A stretch of 64,000 nucleotides of DNA. Origin: Paenibacillus prosopidis. GTDB lineage: Bacteria; Bacillota; Bacilli; Paenibacillales; Paenibacillaceae. The notes under the pieces were generated by a model. The model was given only the letters and a program-made list of their open reading frames with translations, was not told where the DNA came from and ran no database searches. This document shows positions 35,348-44,838 of this stretch, one piece after another (the stretch's first letter is position 1; each line of letters starts with the position of its first letter). Location of the stretch: the NCBI RefSeq assembly GCF_003337375.1, contig NZ_QPJD01000007.1, positions 248,001 to 312,000 on the forward strand, given 5' to 3'. Both the position numbers and the translations under genes were made by a program.

Positions 35348-36214
35348 TCACCCCGGACCATTCCGTAAGCGTCTGCTTATTGCGTCAACTGCAATAAGCA
35401 CGAATAAGTTCACTCCAAAGCAATACCAGTAATCCCACCATACGAGGCTGTGCAGCACTCCGATTATATCGAAAATCATATAAACGCCAGATATAACAAC
35501 TGGAGGAAGCATGTACTTTAGCCATTTATATTTCCAATTATGTTTCAACACCCACACGAAGAAAATGCTGAAAAGTATCCCAAATATAGACGTCATGGCG
35601 GTTGTATCATGCGATCGGCTATCAAACCATCCGAGTTGATAATACCTGCTGTTAAAAAACGCAATAGCGAAAAACTGCATAGTAAAAAGCGCCCATGTGA
35701 TGAAAAACAGCGTCAAAGCGTGAAGGAAGCCCTTTAAAGGAAGCATAAGTCGAGTAAACCAGGCTCTGGCCAAACCATAATAAACCGGCAGACCGATGGC
35801 AGTATATCCCAGACGCCACCAATAATGACGATAAATGCCCAATTTTTCGAACAGCCACTCTACCCCTAACACTAAACCCGTAATTACGGCGATCCAAATC
35901 CAGTTCAAGCGAAACACCGCTATTAAGGCGGCAGTTACGGGCAAAGTCAGCATATTAGAAGCAATTGCCCCCATATTGTTGTCATAATAAGCATCGCGGG
36001 CGATGATCTGGGGATTATAGGCATAGCTCTCCAATAAAACATATATGACAAACTCGATCGTATAACCTACCCCGATCATCCCCAAAAAAAGGAGCAGGCT
36101 TCTATAATTTTTCGATTTGAAAAACACGAAGGAGAGAAGGATGAGACTTAGCGTACCCAATCCTAAATACCAGATTGAATTGAAATTAAGCGGAAGAAAA
36201 ATGCCCTGAGACAT
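35348..36214 (-). CDS. Polytopic membrane protein, 288 aa, unknown
   Basis: About eight helices. Tryptophan- and tyrosine-rich loops (HYWWRLGYTAIGLPVYYGLARAW, WWDYWYCFGVN) recall the CBO0543 family of Firmicute membrane proteins, where repeated short helical units occur. The ATG at 36214 has GAGGTG six bases upstream; the in-frame GTG three codons earlier is part of that site. Single gene between the Fur-controlled operon and a divergent reductase. Confidence 0.65.
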   Translation of the reverse strand: MSQGIFLPLNFNSIWYLGLGTLSLILLSFVFFKSKNYRSLLLFLGMIGVGYTIEFVIYVLLESYAYNPQIIARDAYYDNNMGAIASNMLTLPVTAALIAVFRLNWIWIAVITGLVLGVEWLFEKLGIYRHYWWRLGYTAIGLPVYYGLARAWFTRLMLPLKGFLHALTLFFITWALFTMQFFAIAFFNSRYYQLGWFDSRSHDTTAMTSIFGILFSIFFVWVLKHNWKYKWLKYMLPPVVISGVYMIFDIIGVLHSLVWWDYWYCFGVNLFVLIAVDAISRRLRNGPG

Positions 36215-36360
36215 TCGAAGCACCTCATTATTAACAACGTGGATTTATTTTATCCTTTAATCTGTCACGTTAATCTTTTGACTAAATTCTGAAGTTTCGA
36301 CATTTTTCCCCTTCACCGCATATCATGTTATAAAGACAAACATGAATCGGGTGATCCAGC

Positions 36361-37275
36361 ATGAAAATCGCTGTTCTCGGAGCAGGTGCGGTCGGAGGCT
36401 ATTGCGGAACGATGTTGAAACCACATGTGGACGAGGTTATTTTCATTGCCAGGGGCCAGCATTTGAAAGCGATGCAGCAAAACGGACTAATCGTCCACTC
36501 TTCTATGTCAGGGAGCCATCATATCCGCGCCATATTTACAGATGACTTTAAAGCGCTTATGCATGCCGATTTGATTATATTTACCGTGAACTCCGCCCAA
36601 ACCAAAGAAACGGCGGCCCAAATGCTCCCTCACTTAAAGCCGGAATCGACCGTCCTCACGCTTCAGAACGGAGTGGACAATGAGGAAAGGTTAGCCGCTC
36701 TCATCGGAAGCGACCGCGTTCTCTCCGGCGCCTCTTATATTACGGTTCAATTAGAGTCTCCGGGGGTAATAAGACAAGAAAACATTCAATCCTTTGTCAT
36801 CGGCCCCCTATCGGAAAATGGACGGTTAAAGGCAGAACTTATCACTGATTTATTCAATCGATCAGGCTTGGAGTGCAAGCTATCATCTAATATATTAGAA
36901 ACGAAATGGGAGAAGTTTTTATATAATGCTACGTTCAATCCTTTATGCGCGCTAACACAAAAAACGATTGGCGAAATCCTTGATGCTGAAGCACTGCGGT
37001 CTTACGCAGAAGACATACTTATGGAGATCGTCCTAATTGCAAAGGGACTGGGCGTCGACCTGAAGCAAGCAGTCATCGATGAAGTATTCCCCAAATCGGA
37101 GCTCGTAAGGAATCATAGACCCTCGATGCTGCAGCATCGGGAACAGGGGAAGAAAATGGAGGTCGAATCGTTATGCGGTTATGTTATTCAAAAAGGAAAC
37201 GATTTGGGGGTTAAGACTCCTGTTTTAGAATATGTATACCATGCCTTACTTTCGATTAATAACAGCTTAAAGTAA
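36361..37275 (+). CDS. 2-dehydropantoate 2-reductase family protein
   Basis: 304 residues. NADPH-binding GAGAVGGYCG (7-16), IIFTVNSAQT, TLQNGVDNEE, conserved Lys and Asn in KWEKFLYNATFNPLCALT, and the C-terminal HRPSMLQHREQGKKMEVESL containing the conserved Ser and Glu. The reaction in PanE is ketopantoate to pantoate for coenzyme A. Many paralogues act on other 2-keto acids, and no panB or panC neighbours are present, so the substrate is open. Confidence 0.82.
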   Translation: MKIAVLGAGAVGGYCGTMLKPHVDEVIFIARGQHLKAMQQNGLIVHSSMSGSHHIRAIFTDDFKALMHADLIIFTVNSAQTKETAAQMLPHLKPESTVLTLQNGVDNEERLAALIGSDRVLSGASYITVQLESPGVIRQENIQSFVIGPLSENGRLKAELITDLFNRSGLECKLSSNILETKWEKFLYNATFNPLCALTQKTIGEILDAEALRSYAEDILMEIVLIAKGLGVDLKQAVIDEVFPKSELVRNHRPSMLQHREQGKKMEVESLCGYVIQKGNDLGVKTPVLEYVYHALLSINNSLK

Positions 37276-37312
37276 TCTAGGCAATCGGCAAACTGCCCTT
37301 CAGCCTCAAATA

Positions 37313-37349
37313 GGCTGTCCTAAAAGGTCATAGACCTACATGGACAGCC
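37313..37349 (+). terminator. Stem-loop after the reductase gene
   Basis: GGCTGTCC and GGACAGCC enclose a second stem AGGTC-ATA-GACCT, giving a stable extended hairpin about 40 bases after the stop. There is no T-run. Confidence 0.5.
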
Positions 37350-37425
37350 ACAGTAAAATCAGCTAAATTCGGTACTATCGAGGAAAATAGGCTTTCTATG
37401 GGCGTTCTACATATGGGACAACAGA

Positions 37426-38172
37426 TTATTTCAAAACCCGGTTCAAGAAAAGCTTAGTCCGGTCAAACTGTGGGCTCGTAAAGATTTGATCCGGAGGGCC
37501 CGATTCAACGATCTCGCCATTATCGATGAACATGACCTGACCCGCCACTTCTTTGGCGAAGCCCATTTCATGCGTTACGACAATCATCGTCATATGCTCC
37601 TCAGCAAGGTCCTTCATGACCTGCAGCACCTCACCCGTCAATTCCGGATCCAAGGCAGAGGTCGGCTCATCAAACAATAATATATCCGGATTCATCATAA
37701 GTGCCCGGGCGATCGCAACCCGTTGTTTTTGCCCGCCTGAGAGCTTCGACGGGTAATCCAAAGCCCGGCTGGAAAGACCTACCTTCTCCAGCAGCTCCTC
37801 GCTTCTTCTTGCGACTTCCTCCGCCGTCTCTCCCTTGACCAATCTAGGAGCAAGCTCCAGATTTTCCTTCACGGTTAAATGGGGGAAGAGATTGAAATGC
37901 TGAAACACCATGCCCATCTTGGAAGTAATCCGCTTGATCTCCTGCGGGCGCGAGTAAATCCCGTCTTTAACCAGGAACTCTCCCGCCACATTGATGCTGC
38001 CGCCATTAATCTGTTCAAGATTCACCAGACTTCGGAGCATCGTGCTTTTCCCGGAGCCCGAAGGGCCGATAACCGCCACTACATCGTGTTTATTCACAGT
38101 AAACGTCACTTGCTTCAATACATCCAAAGTGCCAAATGATTTACTCAGTTTAGTTACTTCAATAATAGCCAC
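37426..38172 (-). CDS. Polar amino-acid ABC transporter ATP-binding protein
   Basis: 248 residues from GTG 38172, which lies nine bases after AAAGGA; the ATG three codons earlier directly abuts that site. Walker [16 protein letters not shown]-loop [14 protein letters not shown], signature [15 protein letters not shown], Walker [17 protein letters not shown]-loop VTHEMGFA. The [10 protein letters not shown] and EMGFA strings are typical of the GlnQ/TcyC class. It energises the permease five codons upstream. Confidence 0.92.
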   Translation of the reverse strand: MAIIEVTKLSKSFGTLDVLKQVTFTVNKHDVVAVIGPSGSGKSTMLRSLVNLEQINGGSINVAGEFLVKDGIYSRPQEIKRITSKMGMVFQHFNLFPHLTVKENLELAPRLVKGETAEEVARRSEELLEKVGLSSRALDYPSKLSGGQKQRVAIARALMMNPDILLFDEPTSALDPELTGEVLQVMKDLAEEHMTMIVVTHEMGFAKEVAGQVMFIDNGEIVESGPPDQIFTSPQFDRTKLFLNRVLK

Positions 38173-38186
38173 ATTCGCCATTCCTT

Positions 38187-38846
38187 TTATTCAAATTTAA
38201 ATTTCCGTTCCAGCCATTTGAAGAGCAGGGTTAACAGCAGTGTCATAATCAAATAAATGATGGCGGCTATAAAGAAAGGCATGATCGTAAAGTCACGATT
38301 CACCGCCGTCTGGGCAAAATGCAGCAGCTCCGGAACGGCAACGGCGTAGAGCAGTGCGGTATCCTTGATCAACGTAATCGATTCATTGGCAACGGACGGT
38401 AATACTACGCGGAACATTTGAGGCAGGATAATCCGCGTCGTAGTCTGCCATTTGTTAAATCCAAGCACCTGAGAGGCTTCATACTGGCCTTTATCGATGG
38501 AAATCAGACCGCCTCGGAATATTTCGGCAAAATAGGCCGCATAGTTCAAAACAAAACCGACACAAGCTGCAGTAAACCGGTCCAGCACCAAGTATTCGCC
38601 GACCACCGGGAGCATCGGCAGCCCGAAGCAGATCACAAGCAGCTGCAGCAATAGCGGTGTACCGCGCATAACGTATATATAGGTATGTGCAAGCCAGGCT
38701 ATCGGTTTGCTGCTGCTTTTTACGGCTAACGTCAGCACGAAGCCCAGCGGTATGGATACCACAATGGCGATTAAAAACAATAGAATCGTCATCTGAGCCC
38801 CTTCCAGCATGGGCTTAATCATCGAGGTATAATAATCTGCGGACAT
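38187..38846 (-). CDS. Polar amino-acid ABC transporter permease
   Basis: 219 residues, five helices, HisM/GlnP family. The conserved loop is [27 protein letters not shown]. The N-terminal half has [20 protein letters not shown], typical of the group. GGAGG precedes the ATG. Probably a homodimer with the ATPase; the high similarity of such strings to cystine (TcyB) and glutamine systems does not settle the substrate. Confidence 0.92.
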   Translation of the reverse strand: MSADYYTSMIKPMLEGAQMTILLFLIAIVVSIPLGFVLTLAVKSSSKPIAWLAHTYIYVMRGTPLLLQLLVICFGLPMLPVVGEYLVLDRFTAACVGFVLNYAAYFAEIFRGGLISIDKGQYEASQVLGFNKWQTTTRIILPQMFRVVLPSVANESITLIKDTALLYAVAVPELLHFAQTAVNRDFTIMPFFIAAIIYLIMTLLLTLLFKWLERKFKFE

Positions 38847-38866
38847 AAAAAAATTCCTCCAAAAGC

Positions 38867-38899
38867 AAAACGGGATTTCCTGGGGAGAAATCCCGTTTT
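38867..38899 (-). terminator. Intra-operon terminator between binding protein and permease
   Basis: AAAACGGGATTTC and GAAATCCCGTTTT form a perfect 13-bp stem with TTTTGC following on the minus strand. Its place between the lipoprotein gene and the permease gene would make the binding protein more abundant than the membrane parts. Confidence 0.8.
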
Positions 38900-38921
38900 C
38901 CCTATCATCATTCGATCTTGT

Positions 38922-39701
38922 TTACTTTAATACCTTGTCTTCGCCAAACCACTTATTCGAAATTTCCGTCGCAGTACCGTCGTGGTTCATTTCATCAAGC
39001 GCTTTTTGCAGCTTTTCGAGCAGTGCTTCGTTGCCTTTCTTGACGCCGACTCCGTATTCCTCCGGAGCAAGGGATTCTTCCAGAAGCTTGAAGGTGCCTT
39101 CCTCTTTGGACATATAATATTTGATTACGACTTCATCAATAACTACCGCGTCCACGCGGCCGATCTTCAGGTCGCTTAGGGCAAGAACATTGTCGGCGAA
39201 TTCCGTTACCGTCTTTATTTTAGATTGGATAGGATTTGCATTCAATGCATCTGATGCCGAGGACAGCGATTGAAGTCCCACTATTTTACCGGACAAGTCA
39301 TCAAGCTTAGTTAGGTTCGAATCAGCCAGTGTGACAACTACCTGAGCGTTTTTTAAATAAGGCTTTGTAAATAGTACTTTTTCTTTGCGCTCGTCCGTAA
39401 TCGTATATCCATTCCAAATCAAATCAATACGGCCGCTGTTCAGCTCGGATTCTTTCGTCTTCCAATCAATCGGTTGGAATTCCACAGTGACTCCCATTTT
39501 TTCTGCTGCCGCTTTGGCATAATCAATATCAAAACCGACGATCTCATTCTTATCGTCCCGGAATCCCATCGGAGCAAATTTGTCGTCAATACCAATTACC
39601 AGTTTCTCTCCATCTCCAGCCGCGCCTTTCGAACCGGAGCATCCTGTAAACATTGCAATTGCTGTCGAGATGACTAAAACCATAGCTGCTAAACGCTTCA
39701 T
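38922..39701 (-). CDS. Amino-acid-binding lipoprotein of an ABC transporter
   Basis: 259 residues from ATG 39701. Signal MKRLAAMVLVISTAIAMFTGC with lipobox FTGC. SBP family 3: VIGIDDKFAPMGFRDDKNEIVGFDIDYAKA, DLIWNGYTITDERKEKVLFTKPY and GRVDAVVIDE. Substrate probably cystine, glutamine or another polar amino acid (IDDKFAPMGF and ITDERK fit the TcyA-like group). First gene of a three-gene importer. Confidence 0.92.
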   Translation of the reverse strand: MKRLAAMVLVISTAIAMFTGCSGSKGAAGDGEKLVIGIDDKFAPMGFRDDKNEIVGFDIDYAKAAAEKMGVTVEFQPIDWKTKESELNSGRIDLIWNGYTITDERKEKVLFTKPYLKNAQVVVTLADSNLTKLDDLSGKIVGLQSLSSASDALNANPIQSKIKTVTEFADNVLALSDLKIGRVDAVVIDEVVIKYYMSKEEGTFKLLEESLAPEEYGVGVKKGNEALLEKLQKALDEMNHDGTATEISNKWFGEDKVLK

Positions 39702-39891
39702 TTGATTCAATAACCACCTTAATTAAGTATTCGCTTTATTGCGTTAACACGTTATCAGAAATCGATGATATCACAATTGTTCGAAGCCTGTCGATAGCTG
39801 CCACGATAATGATATTATTTACATGTAGTACCGGAGGTTGGAATTAGCGGGAAAACATCACTATAATTTTCCTGTTCACCCACTGTTCTAT

Positions 39892-39918
39892 CAAAAAAAA
39901 AACCGCACAGGGCGGGTT
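39892..39918 (-). terminator. aguA terminator
   Basis: On the minus strand an AACCCGC...GCGGTT hairpin precedes TTTTTTTTTT, immediately after the aguA stop codon. Confidence 0.8.
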
Positions 39919-39922
39919 GAAA

Positions 39923-42034
39923 TTAATAAATCGTACGGTTTCTCTCATCGGGGATTCCTGATTTGCGGTAAAAGTAAGTATTAATCATATCGCGCCATTC
40001 CTTGGCATGCCGAACCTGTTCTTCCAACCGGCTTAACACATGGGTGAACCGCGTATCGTCTACCTTCCCTTTCAGGCTTGCCCACGACTGCATGAGCTCC
40101 CCGGCTTGCTCGACACCTTCAAAATGCGAATCATAAATATGCTGGATTACGGTTTTTCCCGAATGGAGCTTATGTGTGTACGGAACATGGTGGAAAAACA
40201 ACAGCAGCTCATCCGGACAAGTATGAAGCGACTCGTACCTTGCAGATGGAATGTCATGGTATTGGCCTGTATAGCCCGTACCCGTACTTTCCGTGCGATC
40301 GACGCCAATCCCTAAGAGATCGGCGAAATGATAAGTGCCCCACTTGGAATATTCATACCCGTCAACGTTAGGACCGTAATGATGGCCCGGATTAACCATC
40401 CAACCGATGCCGAGCGGAGACGTATAATTTTCATAAATAGTCCTGGAATCGAGAAGCATGCGACTGATCGTTTCCATCACCGTCTTGTCGTTGCCAAACG
40501 TCAGCCGCACCCAATCTTCGGTAATCTGCTCCGAGGACAGCTCCGGATTCCATGCCAACCGGCCATATCCGTAGAAATTCGCTTGGGCAAGCAGATGTCC
40601 GGTCCAATTGGTATCATCTCCAATGTTGGAAACCGCCGCAAATCCGCCATACGGGCGCCCATGTATGGAGCCTTCGACGATTCTCGCTACCGTCGAGTCT
40701 TCTCCGGAGGCATGCGTATCGAAACCGATGATCTCTTTCCACTGCGGTACCAAATAACATAGATGTCTTTGCTGTCCCGTATACTCCTGCGTAATTTGAA
40801 GCTCCAGCAATTGATTCGTGTGCCGCAGGCCGCCGAACAAGGGGGACACCGGTTCACGGACCTGAAAGTCCATCGGCCCGTTCTTTATCTGAAGGATAAC
40901 GTTATCGCAGAATCTTCCGTCGAGAGGACAGAAATGGTCGTACGCAGCTCTCGCTCTGTCCGTAGACCGATCCCGCCAATCCTGCTGGCAATTATAGACG
41001 AAGCACCGCCAAATGACCAAGCCTCCGAACGCCTCCAGCGCATCCGCAAGCATATTCGCCCCATCCGCATGATCACGCCCGTATGTGAACGGGCCCGGCC
41101 GGTATTCCGAATCAGCTTTCACCAAAAAGCCTCCAAAATCAGGAATATGGCGATAGACCTCCGAAGCCTTATCCGCCCACCACTGTTTGACTAGCGGATC
41201 CAGGGGATCTGCTGTTTGAAGACCTCCGATCTGGATAGGACTCGCAAAATTGATGCTCAAGTATAAAGTAATGCCATACGCCCGGAAGATATCCGCTACT
41301 CTGGCTACATAAGGCAATAATTCGGACGTTATCAGCTTCGTCTCCACATCATGAACATTCACATTATTAATAGCGATGGCATTCAAGCCGACGGACGCCA
41401 TCATGCGGGCATAGTCTTGGATCCTCTTCACATTAGTAACTATTTTATTGTTTTTGTAGAAAATGGACTTGCCTGCATAACCTCGTTCGATGCTGCCGTC
41501 CATATTGTCCCATTGATTGATCATTCTCAGCCGATTACGCGGAGTCTCCTTAATGGAAAGCCCATTCAGGCTTTGCCCGGTTTGCAGCAGCCGCAAGAAA
41601 TGGAAGGCTGCATAGAGGACGCCTTTGTCCGTCTGACCCGTCAACACAATGCAGCTGCCTTCCGGGTTTTCCACGGTTTTGATCAAATAGCCTTCTTCTT
41701 GCAGAGATTCCCGCGTCTTCTTATCAATTAAGCCTTCAAGTTCTGCGCAATCGAGTGTTCCGACAAAAAGATACCGGGGCTTGCTCGGCTTTGCCTTAAC
41801 CATCGGCTTTCGTCCCAGCATCGAGGCGATACCTCGGATAAGCTCAGCCCGGGCTGCCTGCAGAATAACAGACTGTTCAGATAGAATAATCTCCGAGCAC
41901 CAATCGGTATACACCTCCAATTCGGATTTTGCCAAGGGATCGAATCGAAGCCATGCTTCGTAACCCTCATCGGACCATTCCGCCGCTTTACTCATAGTAC
42001 TCTCATGCCATTTTATGTTGTTCATTGATTTCAC
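39923..42034 (-). CDS. aguA: Alpha-glucuronidase, GH67
   Basis: Removes 4-O-methylglucuronic acid from aldouronic acids released from glucuronoxylan; intracellular, as no signal peptide is present. 703 residues, normal for GH67. Recognised strings: [40 protein letters not shown] with the catalytic-region residues, and [20 protein letters not shown] and [20 protein letters not shown] in the C-terminal domain. The GTG at 42034 has GGAGGAG six bases upstream. Faces an AraC-type regulator across a promoter region that holds a cre-like site. No xylanase or aldouronate transporter is beside it. Confidence 0.94.
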   Translation of the reverse strand: MKSMNNIKWHESTMSKAAEWSDEGYEAWLRFDPLAKSELEVYTDWCSEIILSEQSVILQAARAELIRGIASMLGRKPMVKAKPSKPRYLFVGTLDCAELEGLIDKKTRESLQEEGYLIKTVENPEGSCIVLTGQTDKGVLYAAFHFLRLLQTGQSLNGLSIKETPRNRLRMINQWDNMDGSIERGYAGKSIFYKNNKIVTNVKRIQDYARMMASVGLNAIAINNVNVHDVETKLITSELLPYVARVADIFRAYGITLYLSINFASPIQIGGLQTADPLDPLVKQWWADKASEVYRHIPDFGGFLVKADSEYRPGPFTYGRDHADGANMLADALEAFGGLVIWRCFVYNCQQDWRDRSTDRARAAYDHFCPLDGRFCDNVILQIKNGPMDFQVREPVSPLFGGLRHTNQLLELQITQEYTGQQRHLCYLVPQWKEIIGFDTHASGEDSTVARIVEGSIHGRPYGGFAAVSNIGDDTNWTGHLLAQANFYGYGRLAWNPELSSEQITEDWVRLTFGNDKTVMETISRMLLDSRTIYENYTSPLGIGWMVNPGHHYGPNVDGYEYSKWGTYHFADLLGIGVDRTESTGTGYTGQYHDIPSARYESLHTCPDELLLFFHHVPYTHKLHSGKTVIQHIYDSHFEGVEQAGELMQSWASLKGKVDDTRFTHVLSRLEEQVRHAKEWRDMINTYFYRKSGIPDERNRTIY

Positions 42035-42089
42035 AGCTTTCTCCTCCCGTGTAACTTGTCACAATCCGTTCATGCATCTCTAATTCAAT

Positions 42090-42103
42090 GTGGAAACGCT
42101 TTA
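42090..42103. promoter_or_regulatory. Candidate cre site between aguA and its AraC regulator
   Basis: TGGAAACGCTTTAT matches the catabolite-response consensus TGWAARCGYTWNCW apart from two positions. Located 55 bases upstream of the aguA start. Confidence 0.35.
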
Positions 42104-42153
42104 TAGCAGCTGCTTTAAGTGCTACTATTTTGTAATAGACAATGGGAGGCCAA

Positions 42154-42942
42154 ATGATTATGGATATCGATAAATACCAAAACCTTGCGCCCAATATTTT
42201 TCTATTCGTCGATAGAAGATGTTTTCCGGATTGGGAAATCATCGAACAAACCATTGATTTTCACGATCTTACGTTTGTTGTAGAAGGAAAAGCCAATTAT
42301 TTCGTAGACGGCGAGAAATTTACAGTTGAAGCCGGGGACATGATCTATATTCCGGAAGGCAGCGTCCGGGTTGCTCACACCTTCAAGGAATCCCCTATGC
42401 ATTCCTATGCCTTCAATTTCTACTGGAAATCGCCGGACAACCATGTTCGCCTCCCCTTCGATACGGTTACAAAAAACCATATCACAAATGAAATTTTGGG
42501 CTACATCAAACAATTCACGCATGTTTGGATGGGCAAACAGCCTTGCTACATGATGCAAGCGCGGGGACTGTTCCAATTAATTGTGCACCGGCTGCTGAGC
42601 ATTTCTTATCATCAATCGTCCCAAACTCTCCCGGATTCGAGAATCAATAAAGTAAGAGAGTACATTATCGATCATTATTCAGAAGACATCGACATCGGCG
42701 AGCTCGCCAAGCAGGTCCACCTGCATCCTGTCTATCTCGGCAAATTGTTTAAAAAAAATACCGGCCGTAGTTATAAAGAGTTTTTGAACATCATTCGTGT
42801 GAATAACGCCGAAATGCTGCTTTCAACCGGAGGCTTCACGGTCTCCGAAGTCGCTGAACGGTGCGGCTTTAAGGACATTTCCTATTTCAGCAACGTATTC
42901 AAAGGTATGAAAGGTTATCCCCCTTCCTCGGTGGCCAAGTAA
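42154..42942 (+). CDS. AraC-family transcriptional regulator, probable aguA activator
   Basis: About 262 residues. N-terminal cupin sugar-sensing domain (FHDLTFVVEGKANYFVDGEK, EAGDMIYIPEG). C-terminal double helix-turn-helix from about 170: ELAKQVHLHPVYLGKLFKKNTG and VSEVAERCGFKDISYFSNVFKGMKG. Divergent from aguA, which makes it the likely inducer-dependent activator for glucuronoxylan use. GGGAGG at 42144 must be the ribosome site, so an ATG within that stretch is rejected and ATG 42154 or 42160 is used. Confidence 0.87.
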   Translation: MIMDIDKYQNLAPNIFLFVDRRCFPDWEIIEQTIDFHDLTFVVEGKANYFVDGEKFTVEAGDMIYIPEGSVRVAHTFKESPMHSYAFNFYWKSPDNHVRLPFDTVTKNHITNEILGYIKQFTHVWMGKQPCYMMQARGLFQLIVHRLLSISYHQSSQTLPDSRINKVREYIIDHYSEDIDIGELAKQVHLHPVYLGKLFKKNTGRSYKEFLNIIRVNNAEMLLSTGGFTVSEVAERCGFKDISYFSNVFKGMKGYPPSSVAK

Positions 42943-43111
42943 AACATGTAACTTATTATATTTATCATTAATCACCTGAGCCATAGAGAAAGTAGAAATT
43001 ATTTGTAATTTAAAAACAACTTAACGAAGATTAGAGGCGAGCCTCGACTAGGCAAACAGGTGGGGCGTTAAGCTGGCAGAATAGCATGGGTAAAGGTACA
43101 AATAAATTCAT

Positions 43112-43140
43112 TTGACAAATGCCTGTGTTGTAATTATTAT
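43112..43140 (+). promoter_or_regulatory. Sigma-A promoter of the Rrf2 gene
   Basis: TTGACA, 17 bases, TATTAT. The spacer contains GTTGTAATTATTA, which resembles the half-sites of the operator before the next gene, so autoregulation is likely. Confidence 0.75.
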
Positions 43141-43162
43141 GGTTACATCGGTGGTGATTGAG

Positions 43163-43591
43163 TTGAAACAATTAAGCAGTAGGTTTACAATCGCGGTGCA
43201 CATTTTAACGTTTATTAGTTCCGTTTCGGAAGAATGTACGGGAGACTTTATTGCAGCAAGCGTTAACGCCAATCCTGTCATCATTCGCAAGATTATGTCC
43301 ATGTTGAAGAAAGCCGGACTTGTCGATGTTCGGCCGGGTGTCGGTGGAGCTTATATGAAAAAAGATGCCAGCCTAATCACCCTGCTGGACGTCTATAATG
43401 CCGTCGATATCATTGATGACGATCAATTGTTTCATTTTCACAACCCCGTTATTGAATGTCCGGTAGGCAGAGTGATCGACACTACATTGCGTGCCGAATT
43501 GAAAGAAGCCCAAGCGGCTATGGAACATCGGCTGAAGCAGGTTACAATTCAACAGCTGTTAAATCAACCCGAAATGAATAAGCTCAATTGA
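43163..43591 (+). CDS. Rrf2-family regulator (YwnA-like)
   Basis: 142 residues from TTG 43163, with GGTGGTGA upstream and a strong promoter whose start point (about 43147) excludes earlier codons. Winged helix with TIAVHILTFISS, SVNANPVIIRKIMSMLKKAGLVDVRPGVGGAYM. Only two Cys (25, 99) are present; iron-sulfur members such as NsrR and IscR need three, so this is a YwnA-type member without a cluster. In B. subtilis ywnA is followed by a NAD(P)-binding oxidoreductase, as here. Confidence 0.86.
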   Translation: MKQLSSRFTIAVHILTFISSVSEECTGDFIAASVNANPVIIRKIMSMLKKAGLVDVRPGVGGAYMKKDASLITLLDVYNAVDIIDDDQLFHFHNPVIECPVGRVIDTTLRAELKEAQAAMEHRLKQVTIQQLLNQPEMNKLN

Positions 43592-43599
43592 GCTTTTTT
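43580..43599 (+). terminator. Terminator of the Rrf2 gene
   Basis: AGCTCAATTGAGCT palindrome followed by TTTTT; it overlaps the stop codon. Confidence 0.75.
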
Positions 43600-43605
43600 C
43601 ATTGC

Positions 43606-43651
43606 TTTAGTTGTAATAGATATGATTATAACTAAGGTAATTACAACTAAG
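43606..43651. promoter_or_regulatory. Operator candidate before the NmrA-like gene
   Basis: TTTAGTTGTAAT and ATTACAACTAA are inverted repeats 22 bases apart. Between them ATTATAACTAAG is a direct near-copy of ATTACAACTAAG at 15-base spacing. TTGTAAT half-sites also occur in the Rrf2 promoter, which suggests a common binding protein. Confidence 0.55.
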
Positions 43652-43734
43652 AATAGCTAGTTTATATAATGTAAGATTTCAGCGGTATCATTTAGCTATT
43701 CGACAGAACACCACTAAAAAATGGAGGTAAAAAC

Positions 43735-44586
43735 ATGAAAATTTTGGTAACCGGGGCAACAGGAAATCTTGGATCATTGGTAGTTGAATCTTTGCTCAAG
43801 TCTGTACCTGCAGAAAATTTGGCCGTAAGCGTTCGTGATCCGAAAAAGGCCGAACACTTGAAGGCTCGTGGCGTGGATGTTCGTTATGGAGATTTCCATC
43901 ATCCGGAATCGCTCGTTTCGGCTTTCGCAGGCATCGACAGACTATTAATCATATCCTCTGGGGATTTGCAAAATCGGGCTCAACAGCAACTGGCAGCAGT
44001 TAATGCTGCGAAAGAAGCGAATGTAAGCTTCATAGCCTATACGAGCGCAGCGAATGCCAAAGACAGCGCGTTCGTTATTACGTCGGACCACCGTGCAACG
44101 GAGGAAGCGATCCTTCATTCGGGAATCCCTTACTCCTTCCTGCGCAACAACTGGTATTTAGAGAATGAGCTGAGCACGATTCAAGCTGTGTTAAACGGTG
44201 CGCCTTGGGTCACATCGGCCGGATCGGGTAAAGTCGGTTGGGCCGGCCGCCGCGATTATGCTGAGGCGGCGGCTAACGTGCTTGCCGGCGAAGGCCACAA
44301 TAATACGGTTTATGAGTTGTCGGGCAAGCCCTTGACACAAGAAGAGCTTGCATCGATCCTTGCCGGAATAATCGGCCGTGAAGTTCCAGTCCAGCAAGTC
44401 GATGACGAAACCTACGGCAAGATCATGAGCAACGCAGGCGTTCCTGCCGAAGTGGTCCCTTTCCTCGTTGCGATTCAAAACGGGATTCGTGAAGGTTATT
44501 TGGACATCGAGAGCAATGATTTTGAAAAATTGCTTGGCCGTCCGATTACAACGCTTGCCGATGTCATCCGTCAAGTGATCGGCTAA
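43735..44586 (+). CDS. NmrA-like NAD(P)-dependent quinone oxidoreductase (YtfG/QorB type)
   Basis: 283 residues. Rossmann motif VTGATGNLGSLVVESLL at residue 4, RYGDFHHPESLVSAFAGIDRLLIISSGD, SYTSAANA-type FIAYTSAANAKDS and the NNWYLEN string, typical of the YtfG/QorB group that reduces quinones or senses NADPH. Downstream of an Rrf2 regulator and its operator, so it is probably induced by a quinone or diamide-like stress. Followed by a strong hairpin. Confidence 0.85.
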   Translation: MKILVTGATGNLGSLVVESLLKSVPAENLAVSVRDPKKAEHLKARGVDVRYGDFHHPESLVSAFAGIDRLLIISSGDLQNRAQQQLAAVNAAKEANVSFIAYTSAANAKDSAFVITSDHRATEEAILHSGIPYSFLRNNWYLENELSTIQAVLNGAPWVTSAGSGKVGWAGRRDYAEAAANVLAGEGHNNTVYELSGKPLTQEELASILAGIIGREVPVQQVDDETYGKIMSNAGVPAEVVPFLVAIQNGIREGYLDIESNDFEKLLGRPITTLADVIRQVIG

Positions 44587-44616
44587 CTAAAAACGTTTGT
44601 TTAATAAACAGCATAT

Positions 44617-44645
44617 GGAGGCTGCCGGCATGTTCGGCAGCCTCC
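44617..44645 (+). terminator. Terminator of the NmrA-like gene
   Basis: GGAGGCTGCCG-GCATGTT-CGGCAGCCTCC, a perfect 11-bp stem. The T-run is poor (ATTACGTT). Confidence 0.65.
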
Positions 44646-44768
44646 ATTACGTTACTGGGCAACTCACGCTTGACGATGGGCATTATGGATCGGATCAGGA
44701 GAAGGACTACCGATGGATTGATATTTCAATGCTAAAAAAGTTCAGAATTTATAAAAAAGTTTATCAAA

Positions 44769-44797
44769 TTGTAAAGACACGCTATTGCACATATGAT
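44769..44797 (+). promoter_or_regulatory. Sigma-A promoter of the chemoreceptor gene
   Basis: TTGTAA, 17 bases, TATGAT. It lies about 40 bases upstream of the start codon. Confidence 0.6.
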
Positions 44798-44838
44798 ACA
44801 TTCATACCACTTCAATGCACCAACAAGGGGGATCATTT

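Noticed and set aside
36361..37275. Ketopantoate-reductase-like gene as the opine dehydrogenase of the metallophore system
   Set aside because: It has PanE motifs (KWEKFLYNATFNP, HRPSMLQHREQGKKME), is on the opposite strand with no Fur box, and lacks opine-dehydrogenase features.
43024..43095. String AGGCAAACAGGTGGGGCGTTAAGC resembling a cyclic-di-GMP (GEMM) riboswitch core
   Set aside because: The P1b hairpin with its GAAA loop between GGCAAAC and the GGGNCGCAAAGC part is missing and the second half is not recognisable; also the Rrf2 promoter starts after it, so it would not be in the message.
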